Assembly (NCBI GenBank): GCA_019637975.1
Contig: JAHBUR010000004.1
Span: 1-32,208, forward strand
DNA: 32,208 nucleotides
DNA from: Bacteroidota bacterium
Lineage (GTDB): Bacteria; Bacteroidota; Ignavibacteria; UBA10030; UBA6906
Direction: 5' to 3'
Shown here: piece after piece, positions 17,118 to 27,666 of the stretch
Layout: each line of letters begins with the position of its first letter
Position numbering within the stretch: the first letter of the stretch is position 1
Notes under the pieces: model-generated
Told to the model about the DNA's origin: nothing
Databases searched by the model: none
Seen by the model: the letters and a program-made list of their open reading frames with translations, nothing else
Made by a program: the position numbers and the translations under genes

Positions 17118-20100
17118 CTACCAGAGTAACTCGGGAAGTTTCCGCACAAGAATGTGCGTGTCACGGTTGCAGCCTGTCGGGCCCCAATAATTGAAGTGGA
17201 ACGTGAACTGTCCGTATCCACCCACCATCAGGTTGGGCTTCAGGCGCGTGCGTGTAAGACTGTTATGTCCGCCTGCGCGGCGGTTATTGCGCATCGGCGA
17301 TTTCGGAACCGAGTAGGTTCTCTCCGGCGAGTGGTAGATGATGCAGATGCCCCGTGGTATTCTGGCGCTGACAGCCGCACGCGTAACGACAACACCGTGA
17401 TCGTTATAGACTTCAACCCAATCGTTATCGTTGATGCCGAGTTCCGCGGCATCTTTATCGTTCATCCAGAAAGGTTCGATGCCGCGGGAAAGTGTCGTCA
17501 TCCGTTGGTTGTCGCCGTATGTCGAGTGGATATGCCACTTGCCATGCGGCGTCAGGTAATTCAGCATCTTCGTCTTGCCGCCATCGGTCGAGAACTGCAA
17601 GTCCGAATACTGTGTCGGTAGCGGCTTCGGTTTGTACGTGGGAAGATGTTCTCCGAACTGGATGTATCCCGGATGATCGAGATAGAAATGCTGGCGGCCG
17701 GTCAGTGTCCGCCACGGCACAAGCGCCTCGACGTTGTAGGTAAAGGGTGAATACGCACGGCCATTTTCCGTCAAGCCGGACCACATCGGACTGTTCAACA
17801 GCCGCATCGGCCTCCCCTGTAACTCACGATAGCTGATGCGGGTACCGCGGTTCTTTTCGGCGAGATGGACAAGCGGCAAGCCTACTTTCTCTTCCATATT
17901 CTTGTAGGAACGGTAGGCAAGCTCGCCGTTCGTGACTGTTGCGAGATGGAGAATCGCGTCGCACACATGCACATCTTTTTGGAGAGAAGGATATTTCTTG
18001 CCATCGAACGACGCAGTCGGACCGGTGACGAGCATCTGATCGTAGAAATCATCCACGGCGTACTTCGTGCCGTGCGCCCCGATACCGTTCGCCCTCACAT
18101 TCGGGCCGAGCGAAATGAACTGATTGTAAACGTTCTTGTAATCACGCGACACCACCGCAAGCGCCGGCATTGTTTTGCCCGGGATCGCTTCGATTTCGCC
18201 GCTCATCCAATCCTTGATGTCGAGTTGAGAGATCTCCGCGGCCGAGTCGTGCGCAAGCGGGGTAGCAACAATGTCCTTTACCGGGCCCGTGAAGTGCCGT
18301 TCCGCGAGTTCGGAGAATTGTTTTGCGATTGCCTTGAAGATATCCCAATCACTCTTCGACTCCCAGCACGGCGGCACAGCCGCCGACAAGGGGTGGATGA
18401 AGCTGTGCATATCGGTGGAGTTCAGATCGGCCTTTTCGTACCACGTTGCCGCGGGCAACACGATATCCGAGTACAACGCCGAGGTATCCATCCGGAAGTT
18501 CAGGTCAACAACAAGATCCATCTTGCCGTGCGGGACTTTGTCGTGCCAGGTAACTTCCTTTACGGAATCTTTTGCCAACTCGCCGGCAACGGCATTGTCG
18601 TGCGTGCCGAGGTAGTGGCGCAGGAAGTACTCATGCCCCTTGCTGCTCGCCATCAGTGCATTACCGCGCCAGATGTACCAGACACGGGGCCAGTTCGCTT
18701 CCGCATCGGGATCTTCAACTGAAAACTTCAGCTCGCGACTCTTCAGCTTCTTGACTGTCTCCTTGATCATTTCTTCGGGAGTCGAGCATCCGGCGGCTTC
18801 GAGTTCCCGCGCCAGGTCAAGTGAGTTCTTGTCGAATTGGGGATAGAACGGCAGCCAGCCGTTGCGCACCGCTTTCACCTGCACATCCATCGTGTGGCCT
18901 TTTGCGAGCGAGCCGTCCGGTTGCTTCATCGGAACGGTGTGGTAGTCGGTGAACTCCTTCTCATATCTCCATTGATCCGTGTGCACGTAGTGCCAGCTCG
19001 GCGCATTTTGCTGACGCGACGGGCCGAACCAATCTTTTGCAAAGGCAATTGCGCCCCACGATTCGCCCGGCGCGAGTTTTTCCTGCCCTACGTAGTGCGC
19101 AAGTCCGCCGCCATTGACGCCGATGCATCCGCTGAACATCAGCGCATGAATCGCCGCGCGGTACATCAAATTTGCATGATACCAGTGATTGATTCCGGCG
19201 CCGATGATGACCGTACACTTGCCGTTCGTATGTTCGGCGGTGCTTGCCCATTCCCTCGCAAACTTAATCAGGTCTTTCCGCCCGATGCCTGTGTATTTTT
19301 CCGACCATGCGGGTGTATAGGGCTTTTCTTCATCATCGTAATCTGAAGGATATTCACCTTGCAGGCCGCGAGGTACGCCGTACTGCGCCATCAGCAAGTC
19401 ATACACCGTTGCAACGAGAATCTTTTTGCCATCTTTTCCTTTGATGGATTTGACGGGGACGTGACGCGTCAAGCTGTTCCCCTCGCCAAAGTTATCGAAG
19501 CGGACGGGAGCAGTTGTCTCTGAATCCTGCAGGAAGGTGAGTTGGGGCTTGATGTCGGAATTATCGATGCCGTCCTTCAGCAGAAGATTCCATTTTCCCT
19601 TCTCCGCCCCCCACCGAAATCCGGAGCTTCCCATCGGCATTTTTGGTGCTTTCGCATCTTCATCCCACATCAAAAACTTCCAGTCGCCGTTCTCAACCTT
19701 CTCATACTTCGAAAGGCGGTTTGCCCGAAGCATTTGTCCGGATTCGTACACTCCGCCGTCTTCCGTTAATTCAACGAGATACGGGGCGTCGGTGTATTTC
19801 TTTGTGTAGTCGATGAAGTACGGGACCTGGCGTTCGTGATGAAATTCTTTGAGGAGAACGTGGTTGACGGCCATCCACCACGCGCCATCTTGTCCGGCGT
19901 TCAACGAGACCCAATGATCGGCGTACTTCGCAACCTGATTGAAGTCGGGAGAGAAGACGTACATCTTGGTGCCGTTGTGCCGTGCCTCTGCGGCGTAATG
20001 ACAATCGGGTGTACGTGTCATGTTGAGATTGGAGCCCATCACGGCGAGGAGCTTTGCGTTGTACCAATCGGCGGACTCTTGCACGTCGGTTTGTTCACCC

Positions 20101-20762
20101 CATGTTTCCGGAGAGGCAGAAGGCAAGTCACAGTACCAGTCGTAGAAGGAGAGCGATATGCCGCCGAGAAGCTGCATCAACCGGGCGCCTGCGGCATAGC
20201 TCACCATCGACATTGCCGGAATCGGCGAGAACCCTGCGATGCGATCCGGGCCATGCTCTTTGATCGTGTTGACGTTTGCAGCCGCCATGATTTCGAGAAC
20301 TTCGTCCCAACTTGCCCGCCGGAAGCCGCCTTTGCCGCGCGCACGCTGCCAACGCTGTCTGCTTTCGGGATTGGAGACGAGGAAGCGCCATGCGTCCACG
20401 GGGTCTTCGTATTCAGCACGCGCCTTGCGCCAGAGATCGAGCAACGCGCCGCGTATGTATGGGTACTTCACACGCAGCGGACTGTAGAGGTACCACGAGA
20501 ACGAGATGCCGCGCTGGCATCCGCGCGGTTCGTACGGCGGCAGGCCATGTTCAAGCGAGGGATAGTCGAGCCCCTGCATTTCCCACGTCACGATGCCGTC
20601 CTTCACGTGAATCATCCACGTGCAGCTTCCGGTGCAGTTCACACCGTGCGTGCTGCGGACGACCTTGTCATGCTGCCAGCGGTTCCGGTAGAATTCCTCC
20701 CAACTGCGCAACTCGGCACTTGCTTCATCCTTAATCCAGGAAATTTTGTTGTCATTACTCAT
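17118..20762 (-). CDS. narG: Respiratory nitrate reductase alpha subunit NarG (Mo-bis-MGD)
   Basis: This 1214-residue catalytic subunit reduces nitrate to nitrite. Near the N-terminus are H39, C43, C47 and C82 ([10 protein letters not shown]...PRGCQRG), which hold the FS0 [4Fe-4S] cluster. The YDWYCDLP motif supplies D212 as the molybdenum ligand. All are exactly ten residues below their E. coli NarG equivalents. There is no twin-arginine signal, so this is the cytoplasm-facing quinol-linked type, not the outward-facing archaeal or anammox type. Length is close to the 1247 of E. coli. Its ATG overlaps the stop of the upstream cytochrome gene by 8 bases. Confidence 0.97.
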   Translation of the reverse strand: MSNDNKISWIKDEASAELRSWEEFYRNRWQHDKVVRSTHGVNCTGSCTWMIHVKDGIVTWEMQGLDYPSLEHGLPPYEPRGCQRGISFSWYLYSPLRVKYPYIRGALLDLWRKARAEYEDPVDAWRFLVSNPESRQRWQRARGKGGFRRASWDEVLEIMAAANVNTIKEHGPDRIAGFSPIPAMSMVSYAAGARLMQLLGGISLSFYDWYCDLPSASPETWGEQTDVQESADWYNAKLLAVMGSNLNMTRTPDCHYAAEARHNGTKMYVFSPDFNQVAKYADHWVSLNAGQDGAWWMAVNHVLLKEFHHERQVPYFIDYTKKYTDAPYLVELTEDGGVYESGQMLRANRLSKYEKVENGDWKFLMWDEDAKAPKMPMGSSGFRWGAEKGKWNLLLKDGIDNSDIKPQLTFLQDSETTAPVRFDNFGEGNSLTRHVPVKSIKGKDGKKILVATVYDLLMAQYGVPRGLQGEYPSDYDDEEKPYTPAWSEKYTGIGRKDLIKFAREWASTAEHTNGKCTVIIGAGINHWYHANLMYRAAIHALMFSGCIGVNGGGLAHYVGQEKLAPGESWGAIAFAKDWFGPSRQQNAPSWHYVHTDQWRYEKEFTDYHTVPMKQPDGSLAKGHTMDVQVKAVRNGWLPFYPQFDKNSLDLARELEAAGCSTPEEMIKETVKKLKSRELKFSVEDPDAEANWPRVWYIWRGNALMASSKGHEYFLRHYLGTHDNAVAGELAKDSVKEVTWHDKVPHGKMDLVVDLNFRMDTSALYSDIVLPAATWYEKADLNSTDMHSFIHPLSAAVPPCWESKSDWDIFKAIAKQFSELAERHFTGPVKDIVATPLAHDSAAEISQLDIKDWMSGEIEAIPGKTMPALAVVSRDYKNVYNQFISLGPNVRANGIGAHGTKYAVDDFYDQMLVTGPTASFDGKKYPSLQKDVHVCDAILHLATVTNGELAYRSYKNMEEKVGLPLVHLAEKNRGTRISYRELQGRPMRLLNSPMWSGLTENGRAYSPFTYNVEALVPWRTLTGRQHFYLDHPGYIQFGEHLPTYKPKPLPTQYSDLQFSTDGGKTKMLNYLTPHGKWHIHSTYGDNQRMTTLSRGIEPFWMNDKDAAELGINDNDWVEVYNDHGVVVTRAAVSARIPRGICIIYHSPERTYSVPKSPMRNNRRAGGHNSLTRTRLKPNLMVGGYGQFTFHFNYWGPTGCNRDTHILVRKLPELLW

Positions 20763-21633
20763 GAACAGCCTCCAGACGTTTTTCGCGTACGAGTGCCCGG
20801 CGAACGGACCGCAGCCGGTTGTTCCAGATCAGATCGAACAGTGCCAGCACGAGCAATGCTCCGGCAAGTCCGACCAGTACAAAGTTCAGCCGCGCAGTTG
20901 ATGGATCTTCGGGATTGCGTTGCAGCGTGCTTTGGAAGTATGCGACCAGAGGAAGAACTTCCTCCGGGTCAATGGGGTGAGCTTTGAACACAGCTTGCAT
21001 TGTCGGGGTTGCCGGAGCAGTAAGCCACGTTGAAAGGGTTTTCCTCCCACCATACCGTTCCATCACGGTTGTGAGATCAGGCGCAAGTCCGCCCCCACCG
21101 AACCCTGACAGGCCATGCACATTATGGCATGCATTGCAGGCGGGGCCGCTGTTCTTCAGCTTCACGGTTCCGACAAACAGCTTGTGCCCTATCACGACAT
21201 CCTCGGCAGTGAAGGGGCGCTCGCTCAGTTTTATTCCCTGAAACTGCGACTTCTCAAGTTTCGACTCCGCCTCGATAAGATCAAGCAAGGCCTGAATTCT
21301 CTGAGGCGTCATTCCCGGCAGCGTCGGCATGATGACTCCGCGGGATTCCTCTTTGAGTTGCCGTGCGTACGGGTCACCGCTGTCGATGACGGCTTTGGGA
21401 TCGATCATGAACTTCGCGAGCCATGCGCGATCCTTGCGCTGCGAAACGTCTTTCAAATCAGGGCCGGTCAGGCGTCCTCCGCCAATCGTGTGGCAGCTCA
21501 TGCAGTTCTGGCGGTAGTCTGTTGCGGGATCCTGGGCAGCGAGCTGCATTGGAACAAGGAGGAATACGATCATTCCCGCGAGCCGGTTGATTTTCGGGAA
21601 GATGTTCCACTTCTCAATCGGGTGTTGTGGCAT
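20755..21633 (-). CDS. Membrane-anchored diheme cytochrome c, first gene of the nar unit (NarC-like by position)
   Basis: This 292-residue protein has an N-terminal signal or anchor (about 20-34), two heme c motifs (C44-MS-C47-H48 and C166-NA-C169-H170), and a C-terminal membrane segment at about 250-271 followed by a basic tail that would lie in the cytoplasm. The heme domains are therefore periplasmic. Methionines in VIMPTLPGM may be axial ligands. It overlaps narG by 8 bases. A cytochrome c gene, narC, heads the nar operon of Thermus thermophilus and is needed for active nitrate reductase there; similarity in position and heme number is seen, homology is not tested. AGAGGTGA lies 5 bases before the start codon. 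Confidence 0.85.
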   Translation of the reverse strand: MPQHPIEKWNIFPKINRLAGMIVFLLVPMQLAAQDPATDYRQNCMSCHTIGGGRLTGPDLKDVSQRKDRAWLAKFMIDPKAVIDSGDPYARQLKEESRGVIMPTLPGMTPQRIQALLDLIEAESKLEKSQFQGIKLSERPFTAEDVVIGHKLFVGTVKLKNSGPACNACHNVHGLSGFGGGGLAPDLTTVMERYGGRKTLSTWLTAPATPTMQAVFKAHPIDPEEVLPLVAYFQSTLQRNPEDPSTARLNFVLVGLAGALLVLALFDLIWNNRLRSVRRALVREKRLEAVHE

Positions 21634-21748
21634 GGGATGTCACCTCTCGTGATGCTGGAACTTTGGACTGGTGCAATTCTCCGTCACTAATCAGATAACG
21701 TGCTCTGAAATACACGTACATCACACTCTGCACCATGCAACAGTCATG
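21634..21748 (-). promoter_or_regulatory. Leader of the nar-act unit; possible operator
   Basis: This 115-base gap between the Rrf2 gene and the cytochrome gene is the only clear place for a promoter of the long unit. It contains an inverted repeat with 5-base arms (ACGTG/CACGT, 21698-21717) about 65-85 bases before the start codon. I could not find a convincing -35/-10 pair, nor the palindrome present before the Rrf2 gene, although a TTATCT half-like element lies at about 21691-21697. Read-through from the Rrf2 promoter is equally possible. Confidence 0.3.
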
Positions 21749-22207
21749 TTAAGATGTTTCGTTGTGCTCTTTCAAACGATTGAGATAGCCGGGTTTCCGT
21801 GTGCTGAGTGCCATGCTGGCGATGTTCTTTCTTGTGAGCATACGGTAGACAGCATCGCGCAATTCCGCCCATTCGTCGTGAACCCCGCACGGACATTGCG
21901 GCGTACACTCCGAGAAGCCGAGGACACACATTGTTGTGAATGCGATACCGTCGACTGCCTCGACGATGTGAAAGAGCGTGATATCTTCCGGGGGCACACT
22001 CAGTGCAAACCCGCCTGATGGACCTTTTTGCGACACGAGAAATTCCTTGCGAGACAGATCCTGAAGGATTTTTGCGAGGAAGTGATAGGGGATATCGAGT
22101 TCTGTCGCTAGCTCTCGTATTGATGTCATCTGTGACCGTGGCTTCAGTGCGAGATACAACACACTTTGGATTGCATACTCACATTGACGGCTAAAGATGA
22201 GGCTCAT
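21749..22207 (-). CDS. Rrf2-family transcriptional regulator with Fe-S-type cysteines
   Basis: This 152-residue protein has an N-terminal winged helix (residues 1-75, including FSRQCEYAIQSVLYLA and the recognition region IPYHFLAKILQDLSRK) and the Rrf2 signature KGPSGGFAL at 61-69. Cysteines C94, C101, C105 and C107 (MCVLGFSECTPQCPCGVHDEW) match the cluster-binding region of Rrf2 regulators such as IscR, NsrR and RsrR, so it probably senses NO, oxygen or redox state through an Fe-S cluster. It lies directly upstream of the nar-act unit on the same strand. Its own promoter carries a perfect palindrome, suggesting autoregulation. Which signal it senses cannot be read from the sequence. Confidence 0.88.
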   Translation of the reverse strand: MSLIFSRQCEYAIQSVLYLALKPRSQMTSIRELATELDIPYHFLAKILQDLSRKEFLVSQKGPSGGFALSVPPEDITLFHIVEAVDGIAFTTMCVLGFSECTPQCPCGVHDEWAELRDAVYRMLTRKNIASMALSTRKPGYLNRLKEHNETS

Positions 22208-22227
22208 CAGAATTATTCAGACTTATT

Positions 22228-22245
22228 TATCTTAAATATAAGATA
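22228..22245. promoter_or_regulatory. Palindromic operator candidate over the Rrf2 promoter
   Basis: TATCTTA-AATA-TAAGATA is a perfect inverted repeat (7-base arms, 4-base spacer), 21 bases from the Rrf2 start codon. It covers the -10 box of the promoter. AT-rich palindromes of this size are typical binding sites of Rrf2-family repressors, so autorepression is the simplest reading. Confidence 0.6.
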
Positions 22246-22465
22246 TGAAACTGCGTTTGTCAAGGGGGAGTGAAAAGGTTTCTTGGGGGGCAATAGCTCT
22301 GTAGAAATGCCAGGTTACGTTGGGGTTTCCATTACCACAAGGAGCCCCCGTGACAGATACGCTATCGTCGTGGGCGACGAGTTGCGCACACACATCCGAA
22401 AAGACGCCATTGGCAATCAGCATCATAACAATGGCTGCAGGTCGAAGATTCGAAATGAGCTTCAT
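22232..22465 (-). CDS. Small putative secreted protein, unknown function
   Basis: This is a 77-residue frame with an excellent ribosome site (AAGGAGG, 5 bases before the ATG) and a signal peptide (MKLISNLRPAAIVMMLIANGVFSDVCAQ, written here in overlapping parts: MKLISNLRPAAIVMM, then LIANGVFSDVCAQ). The mature part is only about 50 residues, with no motif I recognise. The last residues are encoded within the Rrf2 promoter, so the gene may be a truncated relic whose frame runs on into regulatory DNA, or a genuine small exported protein. The start is well supported; the 3' end is not. Confidence 0.45.
   Translation of the reverse strand: MKLISNLRPAAIVMMLIANGVFSDVCAQLVAHDDSVSVTGAPCGNGNPNVTWHFYRAIAPQETFSLPLDKRSFISYI
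22235..22263 (-). promoter_or_regulatory. Sigma70-like promoter of the Rrf2 gene
   Basis: On the minus strand TTGACA (22258-22263) is followed after exactly 17 bases by TATATT (22235-22240). Transcription would start near 22228, giving a leader of about 20 bases. No clear Shine-Dalgarno stands before the Rrf2 ATG. Confidence 0.6.
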
Positions 22466-22710
22466 AGAACCTCCTTATATGTTAAACATGATGAACATTC
22501 CCGCAAGTCACTGCACGCGTGTGCAATGATACTTGAGGGTAAGGTTGAAAATCTCAGACTCTTGCAGCAGCACAGAAATTCCTTCTCGCACAGAAAATGC
22601 TCAGTCGTACGATCAAGTCCAACTTCGGTCAAACGTGTTCGTGGTCTGGTTCACCGGGAACCACGTGATGCGTCAACTCGCAGTCGCAAAGGCCTGTCGC
22701 GTGAATTCAT

Positions 22711-24195
<1,485 letters not shown>

Positions 24196-24217
24196 TTATG
24201 TTGTGTCTGAATCTTGA

Positions 24218-25438
24218 TCAGGACTGGGGCACGGTCCGCACCCAACATCCGAACTGCTTCAACTCTTCCATGCGGCAAGACCATACCAACTCTCCGTTGT
24301 ACAGGGTCATGTCGGGGCAGCCGTCACACATGTTCTGCAAGCCGTTCTCCAGAAAATCCACGGGCTGAATGATCATCACGGATTGGTAGTGCAGTCCCTT
24401 GAACAGACGAACAGGATTAGCCAGCGTGGACGTCAGATAGTGTGCGGCAGTCGAGCGCACGCCTGAATCGATGGCAGAGAGCAGCAGCATCGTTCTTCCC
24501 ATGCTCGTCAGGCGCGGTTGGGCGTATGCAAGATACCGCCCTTTGAAGAGGTGGTAGGAAGTCTGAATTGCTTCCATGAACTTGGGACCGACGTATCCAT
24601 ACATCTTCTCCTTCGTGCCGATGCGGCCTGTGAGAAGCCACTTGAAGGAATTCGGTTTCTCCGTCCCATTCAAGTAAGCACAAGGCGTGAAGTCAGGGAA
24701 GCGCTTGCGAATTTCCGCGACCACATCCGTGGATTTTAGATCTATCTTGCGCTCGTGCGTTTCGCTATACACCAGCTTCTTGCGGTCAATCTTCTGCCCG
24801 CCGGCATACCAATCGAACGGAAGTTGCGGCGCGGCTGCACGGTAGAGGATAAACACCATCACGTGCACAATGTCTATGTGTTTTGCAGCCCAGTCGACGA
24901 GTTCGGGCGTGTAATGCAGCGTGTCTTCGTACACCGTCGAGTTGAACGCACAGGACAGCCCGCCGACTTCCGCAACCATCTCCGCATATTGCAGACGTAG
25001 CTCATTCATGTCCAGTTCGTTCTTGCCTCTCCACTTTGGCCTTCCTTGCTTGCTGTCGATGTGAAACGTGAAGCCGTACACGCCTGCATTCTTCAGGTCC
25101 CGCAAGAGTTCCTTCGTCAATGGCCCACCGTTGGTATTGATAATGGGCTTCAACCCTTTTGCAGCGACCAGCCTTACGATATCGGTAATCTGCGGATGCA
25201 TCAGCGGGTCCCCGCCGGCGATTGAGATGCCGTCGGAGTTGCGCAGCTCATGGAAGAGGTCCACTTCCTGCGATACGACATCCAACGACTTGTGACTGTT
25301 CCTGAGGTTCTCACGGTAACATCCATCGCACGCGAGATTGCACGCTGATGTTGGCTCAAGCCACGAGATGGCGTTGTCGGGTAACGACCAGGGCAGACGG
25401 TAGAGATCACGGTGATTTACAATTGCGTTGTTCGTCAT
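24218..25438 (-). CDS. Radical SAM enzyme with C-terminal cysteine cluster, substrate unknown
   Basis: The protein has 406 residues. The SAM cluster motif is C33-NLA-C37-DG-C40, with a GGDP-type SAM-binding stretch (SIAGGDPLMHP, about 92-102) and TNGG further on. The C-terminus has C371, C374, C388 and C398 in CDGCPDMTLYNGELVWSCR and FGCW, which may hold an auxiliary cluster as in SPASM-type or HpnH-like enzymes. I recognise the superfamily but not the reaction. A strong GAGGAGGA precedes the start at 11 bases. It is probably co-transcribed with the tyrosine phenol-lyase gene; a link to tyrosine or phenol metabolism is only suggested by that. Confidence 0.85.
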   Translation of the reverse strand: MTNNAIVNHRDLYRLPWSLPDNAISWLEPTSACNLACDGCYRENLRNSHKSLDVVSQEVDLFHELRNSDGISIAGGDPLMHPQITDIVRLVAAKGLKPIINTNGGPLTKELLRDLKNAGVYGFTFHIDSKQGRPKWRGKNELDMNELRLQYAEMVAEVGGLSCAFNSTVYEDTLHYTPELVDWAAKHIDIVHVMVFILYRAAAPQLPFDWYAGGQKIDRKKLVYSETHERKIDLKSTDVVAEIRKRFPDFTPCAYLNGTEKPNSFKWLLTGRIGTKEKMYGYVGPKFMEAIQTSYHLFKGRYLAYAQPRLTSMGRTMLLLSAIDSGVRSTAAHYLTSTLANPVRLFKGLHYQSVMIIQPVDFLENGLQNMCDGCPDMTLYNGELVWSCRMEELKQFGCWVRTVPQS

Positions 25439-25711
25439 GGGGAGTACTGTCCTCCTCTTGCTGGTGGTAATTGTGGTTTGATTTTTTCTTATCTACTCCA
25501 GAACTGAGTTTTCCACTTTTTTTCCCGAGTGCACGAGTATTCTATGCTGCTCCAGCATCTCCTTCAAAGCACCGGCCTTGTTATGGTTCTCATCGTTTGC
25601 TGTAAATAAAGAAGCGTCACGTCTTGCTTTCTGCGCTCGAATCGGTTGATGGTTCGAAGAAGTTCTGGCTTGGTTGTGAGCTTACGATCTCGACTGACGG
25701 CTGATGACATT
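25439..25711 (-). other. Intergenic gap with an open frame lacking a start
   Basis: On the minus strand about 60 codons stay open and end in TAG near 25498, with protein-like text (NKAGALKEMLEQHRILVHSG). There is no start codon or ribosome site that would use it fully; an internal ATG would give about 20 residues. It may be a relic, or chance. No clear terminator follows the RIC gene. Confidence 0.25.
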
Positions 25712-26440
25712 CTATGAGTTCGTTAATTCTTGCTCAAGCGCAATTGCCTTCGGAAAAAGAAGATTGTTTTCAAGATGAACGTGCTGATGAAGGTCTCGTT
25801 CAAATTGCTGTAACTCCTGAAAGCTCACACGATACGTTGTGCAAGCGTCTTCGGGGGGAACATAGTTACTGCTTAGAGTTCGTACTTTGTACAGTTCATC
25901 GCCCGCTGCTTGATGTTCGGCCTCCATCATTCGAATAGGATTTTGAATGGTACCAAACGGGGAAGCTATTGATGCGCCGTTCGTACGTTTTGCCTCAACA
26001 ATCGCCTTCATATAGGGAAAGAGCATATGTTCTTCCTTCATCATGTGCTGTTGCAAGTCTGAAGCCACAGCTTCGAAATGACGAGCAATCTCAATTACTT
26101 CAGGGTGGTTGTGACCGTGCACCATGGCAACCTTCTGAGTGTGCGCGTAAATGACAGGGGTCATTTCACGCACATACTTGTGGTGCACATTGACTATATG
26201 GTCAACAAGTTTGTCGATTGGCCACTCAGAGTACTTGAGCGTTTCCTCGGGTAACGTCTTTGTCAATTGCTCGAGCTCAGCGAGCACCAACTCTGCATTG
26301 ATGTGTTTTTCTGAGCACGCTTCTTTGATGGTGACCCCGCCTTTACAGCAGAAATCCAGTGAGTATTTTTCGAAGATAGCTGCTGTCCGATAGTCGCGTG
26401 TAACAATTGATTTGATTGTCGTGTTTTGCAGTGCTTCCAT
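25712..26440 (-). CDS. Iron-sulfur cluster repair di-iron protein (RIC/YtfE/ScdA)
   Basis: This 242-residue protein repairs Fe-S clusters damaged by NO or oxidants and may release iron or handle NO at its di-iron site. The N-terminal ScdA domain has the C31-C32 pair in LDFCCKGG. The hemerythrin-like domain has ligands in DHIVNVHHKYV, HGHNHPEVIEIARHF, HMMKEEHMLFPYM, EAEHQAAGDEL and HQHVHLENNLLFPKA. I chose ATG at 26440 (MEALQNTTIKSIVTRD), which matches the family's start and has AAAGGA before it; a longer frame to 26500 adds a lysine-rich stretch not seen in the family. NO arising from nitrite during nitrate respiration gives a reason for its presence near the nar unit. Confidence 0.92.
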   Translation of the reverse strand: MEALQNTTIKSIVTRDYRTAAIFEKYSLDFCCKGGVTIKEACSEKHINAELVLAELEQLTKTLPEETLKYSEWPIDKLVDHIVNVHHKYVREMTPVIYAHTQKVAMVHGHNHPEVIEIARHFEAVASDLQQHMMKEEHMLFPYMKAIVEAKRTNGASIASPFGTIQNPIRMMEAEHQAAGDELYKVRTLSSNYVPPEDACTTYRVSFQELQQFERDLHQHVHLENNLLFPKAIALEQELTNS

Positions 26441-26507
26441 TGATTTATTTTCCTTTCTGATTCGTTGATGTCTTTTTCCAAAGAATTTTTCGCTCATCAT
26501 CGAGACT

Positions 26508-26521
26508 AAGAGGATCCTCTT
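26508..26521. promoter_or_regulatory. Perfect 14-bp palindrome upstream of the RIC gene
   Basis: AAGAGGATCCTCTT, 68-81 bases before the RIC start codon, may be an operator. A wider inverted repeat CCAAAGA (26478-26484) / TCTTTGG (26518-26524) surrounds the same area. It is not similar to the palindrome before the Rrf2 gene. Confidence 0.3.
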
Positions 26522-27080
26522 TGGAGTCTGTTGAAATATGCGCCGCTTGCTCCACCACTAGGGCCGATCCAACAAAATGAATAGACGAAAATCGGCAGTA
26601 ACTGCATGTTGGATACGGCACTGTGCCCCTTTGCTGTACAAACAATTAGTTGGAGGGGCACTAGCATCCCACTGCACCGATTGTCGGGTTGAACCGGCTT
26701 GGATTATTCTGCGAGAGCGAACAATAGAGCGGTAGACCGTTTGTATTTCCCATGATTCCCGTGGTACCTCTCGTCGGCTATTCCTGTACTCTACTTGAGC
26801 TTGATCATCTATCCATCAAATCCTTTGCACGAACCCACTGCTCTGCCGTTCCATTAAACAGAATTTGCAGCGCGTGGCCAGGGAGTCAGACCGGGCTTGT
26901 CGTTCAGAACCTTCTTCAGCTTGACCAGCGCTGTCCTCTCTTATTCTCCAACGCCAGAGTCACCGATCGAAGACCATCAGATGCTTCACATCAATGCGCG
27001 CTCGATTGCGTTGGGTGTAGTCCCAACAGAACACTGCCGGGACTACCGAAGAAAGACACGTTTTGACCCTACAAGATCTC
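26522..27080. other. Gene-free stretch with a possible small relic
   Basis: No intact gene is seen. On the minus strand 26805-26885 reads HALQILFNGTAEQWVRAKD and a few more residues before TGA, and a different frame just upstream reads ALVKLKKVLNDKPGLTPW, so a frameshifted and degraded short gene is possible. I do not recognise it. Confidence 0.25.
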
Positions 27081-27602
27081 TCAATAGGAGATACTGCCTT
27101 CCAGGTTGAGGATAAAATCCCCCGTTGTCACCTGCACACTCCCCGATGGTGTGCCGCTCCCTGTCGCGTGTGCGAACCTGCCTGTTCCTCCAGTGAACGA
27201 AAAGCTGCCCGTGAGTGCGAATACAGTCGGATCGGCACTCGGCACTAAATTGCCAGAGTACGTCCCGGATAACCGATCGCCGTTGGCCGCCGTGTACTCG
27301 AACTCCCCGTTACTAAATGCACCTGTTGCAGGATTCAGGCAATGATGCTGAGACCCTGCCAGTCGTCCCAAGTGCGTGGCGGTTCCTTGAATGGTAAGCG
27401 CCGTAAGAAGCAAACCAGGACATTGTGGACTCGGCACTGGTGGTGTACCGCTTCCGCGAAGCGCTGCTCTAAATGGGACGAACTTCGCAAGTGGGGCCAA
27501 TGTGCCGTTGCCATCGCTCGGCGCGACGTCTGATGGTGACTCGTGCGCGCATCCGATCCACGCGAAGGACGCACACGCGACAAGGAAGAGAAGTTGTTTC
27601 AT
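27081..27602 (-). CDS. Putative lipoprotein/exported beta-rich protein, unknown function
   Basis: The product has 173 residues from the ATG at 27602, which has GGAGG six bases upstream (an earlier ATG at 27614 lies before that ribosome site). A hydrophobic leader (MKQLLFLVACASFAWIGC) ends in a cysteine that could be lipidated, although the residue at -3 is Trp, an imperfect lipobox. The mature part is Gly/Thr/Ser-rich with strand-like repeats (GEFEYTAANGDRLSGTYSG, FSFTGGTGRFAHATGSG), suggesting a small beta barrel on the cell surface. Similar hypothetical proteins exist in soil and sediment bacteria, but I know no function. It follows the large T9SS protein on the same strand. Confidence 0.65.
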   Translation of the reverse strand: MKQLLFLVACASFAWIGCAHESPSDVAPSDGNGTLAPLAKFVPFRAALRGSGTPPVPSPQCPGLLLTALTIQGTATHLGRLAGSQHHCLNPATGAFSNGEFEYTAANGDRLSGTYSGNLVPSADPTVFALTGSFSFTGGTGRFAHATGSGTPSGSVQVTTGDFILNLEGSISY

Positions 27603-27666
27603 GATACCCTCCATTTGATTTTGAATGAACTTATCACAGGGAAAATTCCGATGTCGGTCAAGGCAC

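Noticed and set aside
19836-20987. 383-residue open frame antisense to narG
   Set aside because: It lies entirely opposite narG and the cytochrome gene, whose conserved motifs are certain; the antisense text is rich in Arg, Cys and His without domains.
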